From Ktedonobacter sp. 13_1_20CM_4_53_11 (lineage in GTDB: Bacteria; Chloroflexota; Ktedonobacteria; Ktedonobacterales; Ktedonobacteraceae), in the NCBI GenBank assembly GCA_001919995.1, contig MNIY01000043.1, forward strand, positions 3,390-9,693: DNA of 6,304 nt, read 5' to 3'. A program made the translations under genes and the position numbers. Under the pieces are notes generated by a model. It was not told where the DNA came from. It saw only the letters and a program-made list of their open reading frames with translations, and ran no database searches. Positions 1-3,886 of this stretch are shown one piece after another (the stretch's first letter is position 1; every line of letters starts with the position of its first letter).

Positions 1-996
1 GGTTGCTGGAAGGAGGAAACGCAGGGTTGTGCCCTCCCCAGGGGCGGTGAGCAAAGCAAACTGGCCATCGAGCAATCGGGCGCGTTCGCGCAGACCAGGC
101 AACCCAGAGTGGCCCTGTTGGGCCACGGCGGTGGGATCAAAGCCTCTCCCATTATCCCGCACCTCGATGGCCAGCTCCTGGTCGTGCTGGGCAACGCACA
201 CCCAGACCTGGCTCGCCTGGGCGTGCCGGGCAATGTTCAGCAACCCTTCGGCGACACTGCGCATGACCGACTCACCGAATGCCTCAGGAACCGGCGAGAG
301 GGAGGAGAACTGCGTGGTACAGGGAATGCCGGTCGCCGCGGTGAAGCGAAGAGTCTCCTCTTCGAGCGCGTGTTGCAGATCCGTGGGGGTCATGGTCTCG
401 GTTCGTAGATCGTCAATGGCGGAGCGCGCGGTAGTCAGCGAAGTCCGAGCCCGCCCCATAGCCTGGATGACGATCTCAAGCGCCCGCTCCTCTCGCCCTG
501 CAACGAGATGGGCTTTGACGGCTTCCAATTGCAGGATCAGGCCGGCTAATCCCTGGGCGAGCGTGTCATGTAATTCCCGTGCCATCCGCTGCCGTTCCGC
601 GGCCCTGGTGAGTTCTTCGAGACGAACGGCGTCGTCGGCCAGTTGGCGGTGCGCCTGTTCAAGTTCTTGCAGCAGTCTCTGCGTCTGCACACGCGCGCGT
701 GCCTGCCTCAGCGCAGAGACGACCACGAGGACAAAAGCGGGCAGGACATACAACAAGGCCATGTAGAACGGGACAAGGTGTTGCGAAAGGATGGGGACCG
801 GTTCCCCACCATAGAGCAGGTGGAGGTTCAGGCTGAAGAGGAGCAGGCAGGCCGCTCCGACCAGCAGCACCAGGCGGATCTCAAGGAGCAGGCTGGCTAT
901 TTCTCCGACCAGCGCGAGCAGGGCAAGACCATCTTCCTCAGTAGCCACCTGCTGGGGGAGTTGGAGCAGGTCACAGATTGGTTGGTGATGCTCCAT
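1..996 (-). CDS. Sensor histidine kinase, NarL/LiaS-type (HisKA_3 + HATPase_c), C-terminus cut by window edge, 5' end probably rearranged
   Basis: Membrane-bound sensor kinase that would autophosphorylate on a histidine and pass phosphate to a NarL/LuxR-type response regulator, which is not in the window. Numbering from an ATG at 996-994, 332 residues are visible. Hydrophobic segments lie at about 40-62 and 74-93, followed by a charged, probably coiled-coil linker (94-133). The HisKA_3 box is ERQRMARELHDTLAQGLAG, with phospho-acceptor His143 (codon 570-568). The HATPase domain shows an N box (LLNIARHA, Asn254), G1 box DNGRGFDP (281-288) and G2 box GEGTTLRFLLP (320-330). The last visible residues (LLPAT) suggest almost all of the C-terminus is present. 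The frame stays open upstream to a stop at 1179-1177. Everything upstream of about 925 is antisense to an ABC ATPase fragment, so the first ~25 residues are probably not original sequence. No convincing ribosome site precedes the ATG at 996. Kinase identity is secure; the start is not. Confidence 0.85.
   Translation of the reverse strand, partial: MEHHQPICDLLQLPQQVATEEDGLALLALVGEIASLLLEIRLVLLVGAACLLLFSLNLHLLYGGEPVPILSQHLVPFYMALLYVLPAFVLVVVSALRQARARVQTQRLLQELEQAHRQLADDAVRLEELTRAAERQRMARELHDTLAQGLAGLILQLEAVKAHLVAGREERALEIVIQAMGRARTSLTTARSAIDDLRTETMTPTDLQHALEEETLRFTAATGIPCTTQFSSLSPVPEAFGESVMRSVAEGLLNIARHAQASQVWVCVAQHDQELAIEVRDNGRGFDPTAVAQQGHSGLPGLRERARLLDGQFALLTAPGEGTTLRFLLPAT
905..930. other. 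Head-to-head junction between histidine kinase and truncated ABC ATPase
   Basis: Left of this point the minus strand reads as histidine kinase membrane region; right of it the plus strand reads as ABC ATPase. The block GAGCAGGGCAAG (916-927) fits both: on the minus strand it encodes LALL of a hydrophobic stretch, on the plus strand EQGK just before the H-loop strand. Such a shared short block is what a microhomology-joined deletion would leave, but the breakpoint cannot be placed exactly from one sequence. An assembly join is the main alternative. Confidence 0.6.
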
Positions 997-1287
997 CACG
1001 GGAAGGCCCTGTTCAGCGGTCCAGCCCGCGAGTTCCTTGACCGTCGCGGCGAGCTGGTGGTCGAAGCCGAGGAGGCGACGCAGCTCGATCTGGTGGCCAG
1101 GATCGCGAGCGCGGCGGGCTACACGGTCACGCCGGTGAACGACTCCCTGCGGATTGCCTGTCCCCTGGATTGGGCCTCAGAACTGAACCAACGGGCCAGG
1201 GAGGCTGGTGCCACCCGCATTGTCATTCGTGCGATGGAGGCCAGCCTCGAAGAGCGTTTCCTGGCGCTGTTGAAAGGAGATCACTAA
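913..1287 (+). pseudogene. ABC transporter ATP-binding protein, C-terminal fragment (5' part missing)
   Basis: This is the last 124 codons of an ATPase subunit that would energise the adjacent ABC-2 permease. Recognisable sequence starts at REQGKTIFLSSHLL, the end of the nucleotide-binding domain. The H-loop (switch) histidine is codon 946-948. It is followed by the typical LGELEQVTDWLVMLHHGKALFSGP stretch and then a DUF4162-like C-terminal domain ending in SLEERFLALLKGDH. Walker A, Q-loop, LSGGQ signature and Walker B are all absent; related ATPases are about 300 residues, so roughly 180 are missing. Upstream codons in this frame are antisense to the histidine kinase and carry no ABC similarity. 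The stop TAA (1285-1287) overlaps the permease ATG (1287-1289), a translational coupling arrangement showing this was the first gene of the pair. As it stands it cannot bind or hydrolyse ATP, unless the break is an assembly artefact. Confidence 0.85.
1273..1280 (+). promoter_or_regulatory. Ribosome binding site of the ABC-2 permease gene
   Basis: AAAGGAGA sits inside the end of the ATPase frame, with 7 bases between AGGAG (1275-1279) and the ATG at 1287. It fixes the permease start at 1287 rather than at an in-frame ATG at 1170, which lies deep inside the ATPase fragment. Confidence 0.85.
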
Positions 1288-2090
1288 TGGTGCGCGCGTT
1301 TCGCAGCGAGTTGCTCAAGCTCCGCCGCTGGAGCGTCCTGGCTGGTGGGGGAGTGATGATCGTCGCCACCGCTTTTATCGCCTACTTGACCTTCCACCAG
1401 ATCACGTCCGGCGCCACCGGACCGGAGATCACCCCCCTCATTCAGGCTTTTCCGACGACGCAGGGACTGATCACCGTCGTTGGCCAGGCGCGGTCACTGA
1501 TCATTGCGATCGCGCTCATCATGGTCACCTCGAACATCGCCGCGGAATGGTCCCAGGGAACTCTGCGCAACCTGCTGGTGCGCGAGTCGGGCCGACTGCG
1601 CCTGCTTGCGGGCAAGATGTTCGCCCTCTTGCTCTTCGTGGCCATCTCCCTTACACTGACCCTGCTCATCAGTGCCGCTCTCATCATTGCTGTAGCTCAG
1701 TCTCAGGGGATCTCGACGGCGGCCTGGACCTCGTCTGAAGGGATGCGCGCCTTTCTGAGCTTCTTCGGCAATGAGGTGCTCTGTCTCGTCGGTATTAGCC
1801 TCCTGGGAATGCTTATCGCCGTGCTGACGCGCTCGATAGGCACCGCCGTAGGGGTCGCACTGGCATACGTCCTGGTCCCGGAGGGAGTGATTGCAATGGT
1901 GTGGCCGGAGGGGTCCAAGTGGTTCCCCGTCCGCGTCTTCAACTTCCTGCCGGGCTCGACCGTGCCCGCGGCTGTCGGTCCCACTCCTCCTCAGGGTTAC
2001 CATGCGGCCTTGCTCGTGGCGCTGCTGTGGATGGTCGGCTTTGTCGTGGTGAGTGCCGTGGTGTTCCGGCGTCAGGATGTCAGCGCGTAG
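1287..2090 (+). CDS. ABC-2 family transporter permease
   Basis: Integral membrane subunit of an ABC-2 type exporter, 267 residues, a usual length for the family. It would form the channel with a dimer of the ATPase encoded just upstream. It starts with the short cytoplasmic MVRAFRSELLKLRR segment, typical of ABC-2 permeases, followed by about six hydrophobic segments: residues 16-36, 66-84, 111-137, 163-181, 184-206 and 238-260. The loop between segments 2 and 3 holds the family hallmark AAEWSQGTLRNLLVRES (E87, G91-T92, R94), a conserved coupling region toward the ATPase. The start is set by a good ribosome site and by TAATG overlap with the preceding stop. The substrate cannot be read from sequence; drug or antimicrobial-peptide export and self-immunity are common for such pairs, which is inference. 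The gene is intact although its ATPase partner is truncated here, so it may be orphaned. Confidence 0.9.
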   Translation: MVRAFRSELLKLRRWSVLAGGGVMIVATAFIAYLTFHQITSGATGPEITPLIQAFPTTQGLITVVGQARSLIIAIALIMVTSNIAAEWSQGTLRNLLVRESGRLRLLAGKMFALLLFVAISLTLTLLISAALIIAVAQSQGISTAAWTSSEGMRAFLSFFGNEVLCLVGISLLGMLIAVLTRSIGTAVGVALAYVLVPEGVIAMVWPEGSKWFPVRVFNFLPGSTVPAAVGPTPPQGYHAALLVALLWMVGFVVVSAVVFRRQDVSA

Positions 2091-2091
2091 C

Positions 2092-2109
2092 CGATCTCAA
2101 CTGAGATCG
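2092..2109. repeat. 18-bp palindrome (8-bp perfect arms) directly after the permease stop
   Basis: CGATCTCA-AC-TGAGATCG begins two bases after the permease TAG (2088-2090) and lies 39 bases before the next start codon. As RNA it would fold into a 7-bp stem with an AACT loop. No T-tract follows, so it is not a standard intrinsic terminator. It could be a weak attenuating hairpin or an operator for a dimeric regulator controlling the gene at 2149. Confidence 0.6.
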
Positions 2110-2137
2110 ACTACACGCGACTAACCCAGTGTGAAGG

Positions 2138-2143
2138 AAGGAG
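2138..2143 (+). promoter_or_regulatory. Ribosome binding site deciding the start at 2149
   Basis: AAGGAG, within a longer purine run (2134-2145), lies 5 bases before the ATG at 2149. A GTG at 2131 in the same frame would place this Shine-Dalgarno inside the coding region, so 2149 is the preferred start. Confidence 0.85.
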
Positions 2144-2148
2144 AGACG

Positions 2149-2886
2149 ATGAAATCGCTCGGCGATCATGGGCCCATGCGCCCATCGGGCCAGACCCAAA
2201 CGTCCGGAGGGAACGGTGACGATCAGTCCGCGGTGGTCGGCAACGAGCGGCTGACCGCGCTGGCCGGCGCGGTGCTCCTCGTGCTGATCGTGGTTGAGCT
2301 CATGACCACGGCGTATCTGCGTGCGGGGCTGTCCGCACATGTCTTCGTCGGGGTGGTCCTCTCCGGCCCGCTCGCCGTCAAGATCGGCTCGACCTTCTAC
2401 CGCTTCCTCCGCTATTACACCAGGTCGCCCGCCTTCGTGCGCAGAGGCCCGCCCCGCCTGACGCTGCGGGTGCTGGCCCCGCTGCTCATCGCCACGACCC
2501 TCGTGGTCATCGGCAGTGGGATCGGACTCGTGGTGACCGGCCCGCGTTCTGCTGGCCCACTCCTCCCCCTGCACGGCCTCAGTGTTCTGGTCTGGCTCCC
2601 GCTGATCGCCATCCATGTCTTCGCCTACATCTGGCGGGTCCCACGTCTCGTCGCAAACGACTGGAGCAAACAAGCCGCAGAGCAAGCACCAGGACGCGGG
2701 CTCCGGCTCGGCGTAAACCTCGGCGCGCTGATGCTCGGCGCGATCGCCGCCGTCCTCTTGCTCCCCAGTGCCACACCGTGGATCGCCTGGAGCCAGACGA
2801 ACGGGACGATCCCCGCTCCCATGATCGTTGGCATGCTTGTCGCCACCCTTGCGCTCCTTGCCACCAGACCGCTCAGGTGGAGGTAG
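2149..2886 (+). CDS. Six-helix membrane protein, cytochrome b561-like
   Basis: Integral membrane protein of 245 residues. A polar N-terminal tail (1-33) rich in Gly, Gln and Asp is followed by NERLTALAG and hydrophobic segments near residues 36-55, 62-82, 105-129, 139-163, 189-206 and 223-238. Three histidines lie in or beside helices: His64 (LSAHVFVG), His142 (LPLHGLSVLVWLP) and His156 (LIAIHVFAYIW). Histidines in paired helices, with a 14-residue spacing between the last two, resemble the haem-ligand layout of b561-type cytochromes, so haem binding and membrane electron transfer are plausible. I cannot confirm a family assignment, and the protein could equally be annotated as hypothetical. 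A basic, proline-rich loop (residues 88-107) joins helices 2 and 3. It lies 58 bases downstream of the permease on the same strand, possibly in the same transcript, but nothing shows a shared function. Confidence 0.75.
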   Translation: MKSLGDHGPMRPSGQTQTSGGNGDDQSAVVGNERLTALAGAVLLVLIVVELMTTAYLRAGLSAHVFVGVVLSGPLAVKIGSTFYRFLRYYTRSPAFVRRGPPRLTLRVLAPLLIATTLVVIGSGIGLVVTGPRSAGPLLPLHGLSVLVWLPLIAIHVFAYIWRVPRLVANDWSKQAAEQAPGRGLRLGVNLGALMLGAIAAVLLLPSATPWIAWSQTNGTIPAPMIVGMLVATLALLATRPLRWR

Positions 2887-2936
2887 ATAGACGGTGCTCA
2901 CGGGCCCGGCGGCACCCTGCGGGGCGCGGTCGCTGA

Positions 2937-3083
2937 CGAGTTCCGGATGCAGATCCACAGGCCAGCGGTGTGGATCGTCGGTGGGCGTCCGCCCGAGAGA
3001 CCGTGGCCGCCTCGGGGTGCCCAATCAAATTGTTCGGTATCCCCGAAGAGATGGCTGAGTCGATTGGCATCAAACAGACTTGA
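2937..3083 (+). pseudogene. Possible 3'-terminal gene remnant
   Basis: Forty-eight codons stay open after an in-frame TGA at 2934-2936 and end at TGA 3081-3083. The final part, IKLFGIPEEMAESIGIKQT (3024-3080), has the composition and helix-like pattern of a real protein C-terminus, unlike the other frames here. No ATG or ribosome site starts it; an internal GTG exists at 2970. I do not recognise a family. It may be the tail of a decayed or deleted gene, or chance. Confidence 0.25.
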
Positions 3084-3115
3084 CGCGCGCCCTGCCAATC
3101 TCCTCGCGCAATCCC

Positions 3116-3145
3116 TTGCAAACCGCTCTGAATCTCTCGTACAAT
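3116..3145 (+). promoter_or_regulatory. Sigma-70-like promoter of the GNAT gene
   Basis: A -35 box TTGCAA (3116-3121) and a -10 box TACAAT (3140-3145) are separated by 18 bases. Each differs from consensus at one or two positions. Transcription would start near 3152, leaving a leader of about 50 bases before the ATG at 3204. It stands out in GC-rich surroundings. Confidence 0.6.
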
Positions 3146-3195
3146 GGCAGGAGCACGAACGTCGTCCGAGCGCGCACCACAGCGGAAGAAAGCGT

Positions 3196-3203
3196 GAGAG
3201 AAG
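3196..3203 (+). promoter_or_regulatory. Weak purine-rich ribosome site of the GNAT gene
   Basis: GAGAGAAG immediately precedes the ATG at 3204. It is an imperfect Shine-Dalgarno placed rather close to the start. The ATG is nevertheless favoured because the first residues, MPTLETERLILRDF, match the usual beginning of RimJ/RimL-type acetyltransferases. Confidence 0.4.
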
Positions 3204-3755
3204 ATGCCTACCCTTGAAACGGAGCGGCTGATCCTGCGAGACTTCGTTGCTTCTGATTGGGATGCGCTCAATGCGTTCTTGTCTGATCCCTCCGTTACCC
3301 GTTACATGCACTTTTCCTCGTGGGATGAGCAGAAGCGGGGCCAATGGCTCGCATCAGTTATCCAGCGAGCATCCAACCCCCAGCGGGATGCCTATGATTG
3401 GGCGATCACGTTACGGAGCAATGGGCTGCTCATCGGCTGGCTGATTCTTGGCAGGAGCCGTCATGCACACGAGCCAGGGATGCACGAATGTGGCTGTGGT
3501 TATGCTCTCAACCAGCACTACTGGGGACAGGGCTACATGCCTGAAGCGCTCCGGGCGGTCTTTACCTATGCCTTTACGGTGCTGGGAACCAGGCTGATCC
3601 ACGCGGAATGTGAACGAGAGAATACCGCTTCCGCTCGTGTGATGCAGAAATGTGGCATGGCATACGAAGGAACGACCTATGATGACGACGGTTTGGGCAA
3701 TTGGGCACATCGGTATCGCTACCTCATCACCGCTCAGACGGAAAAAACGCTCTGA
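3204..3755 (+). CDS. GNAT family N-acetyltransferase, RimJ/RimL type
   Basis: Cytoplasmic acetyl-CoA-dependent transferase of 183 residues, the normal size for the family (Acetyltransf_3). Known members acetylate N-termini of ribosomal proteins, other amino groups or drugs; the substrate here cannot be told. The opening ETERLILRDF (5-14) is the family signature. The acceptor-side region 30-70 includes WDEQKRGQWL and YDWAITL. The acetyl-CoA pyrophosphate-binding motif A is GYALNQHYWGQGYMPEAL (99-116), carrying Q-x-x-x-G-x-G-like spacing, followed by helix RAVFTYAF. Motif B is ENTASARVMQKCGM (139-152), with the conserved Asn140, Ser143 and Gly151. The C-terminus ends in a short strand (RYRYLI). 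It is transcribed alone from its own promoter and converges on the propeller gene. It appears complete, with no frameshift. Confidence 0.92.
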   Translation: MPTLETERLILRDFVASDWDALNAFLSDPSVTRYMHFSSWDEQKRGQWLASVIQRASNPQRDAYDWAITLRSNGLLIGWLILGRSRHAHEPGMHECGCGYALNQHYWGQGYMPEALRAVFTYAFTVLGTRLIHAECERENTASARVMQKCGMAYEGTTYDDDGLGNWAHRYRYLITAQTEKTL

Positions 3756-3761
3756 TCTGTT

Positions 3762-3786
3762 GCGGTCGACCTTGGAGGTCGGCCGC
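3762..3786. terminator. Strong hairpin after the GNAT gene, possible terminator
   Basis: GCGGTCGACC (3762-3771) pairs with GGTCGGCCGC (3777-3786) around a TTGGA loop: ten base pairs, one of them a G-U wobble on the plus-strand RNA. It begins seven bases after the stop codon. No T-run follows on either strand, so it is not a textbook intrinsic terminator, but its place between convergent genes fits a bidirectional termination or 3'-end-protecting role. Confidence 0.5.
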
Positions 3787-3797
3787 AGGCCTAAACA

Positions 3798-3817
3798 CGG
3801 TGCGCAGCATCGCACCG
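3798..3817. terminator. Second hairpin in the convergent intergenic gap
   Basis: CGGTGCG (3798-3804) and CGCACCG (3811-3817) form a perfect 7-bp stem with a CAGCAT loop. Twelve bases separate it from the hairpin at 3762-3786. Again no T-tract is seen. Tandem hairpins between two converging genes suggest shared transcript ends; this is inferred from structure and position only. Confidence 0.4.
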
Positions 3818-3886
3818 GGCGTGGAGCGGGTCGGTGGAGGCGCCTATAGTAGAGTTGACCCTTGTAGTCACCCAGCTTCCCCGAAA

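Larger units (their letters stand above)
2887..3203. other. Intergenic region with possible gene remnant and GNAT promoter
   Basis: This 317-bp gap has no complete convincing gene. A plus-strand frame is open from 2937 to a TGA at 3081-3083, and its last part reads like ordinary protein. The right end carries a promoter for the acetyltransferase gene. The part from 2887 to 2936 shows nothing I can name. Base composition begins to fall from strongly GC-rich to more moderate within this gap. Confidence 0.6.

Noticed and set aside
29..766. Long plus-strand open frame of 245 codons
   Set aside because: It is the antisense of the histidine kinase, whose H, N, G1 and G2 boxes are clear on the minus strand; the plus-strand product is rich in Ser, Arg and Cys with no recognisable domain.
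643..912. Plus-strand upstream extension that could give the ABC fragment an ATG at 643
   Set aside because: These 90 codons are antisense to the kinase membrane and linker region and show no ABC motifs; they are an accident of the junction.
1494..2003. Minus-strand open frame inside the permease
   Set aside because: Shadow of the permease gene; its composition is His/Arg/Glu-rich and it has no motif.
2080..3024. Minus-strand open frame of 314 codons
   Set aside because: It opposes the cytochrome-like gene and is highly charged with no domain; the plus strand has a good ribosome site and six clean hydrophobic helices.
3048..3110. tRNA-Ser-like string (GAGATGGCTGAGT) in the intergenic gap
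   Set aside because: The D-arm-like text is not followed by a pairing anticodon stem, T-arm or acceptor stem; it is better explained by a coding remnant.
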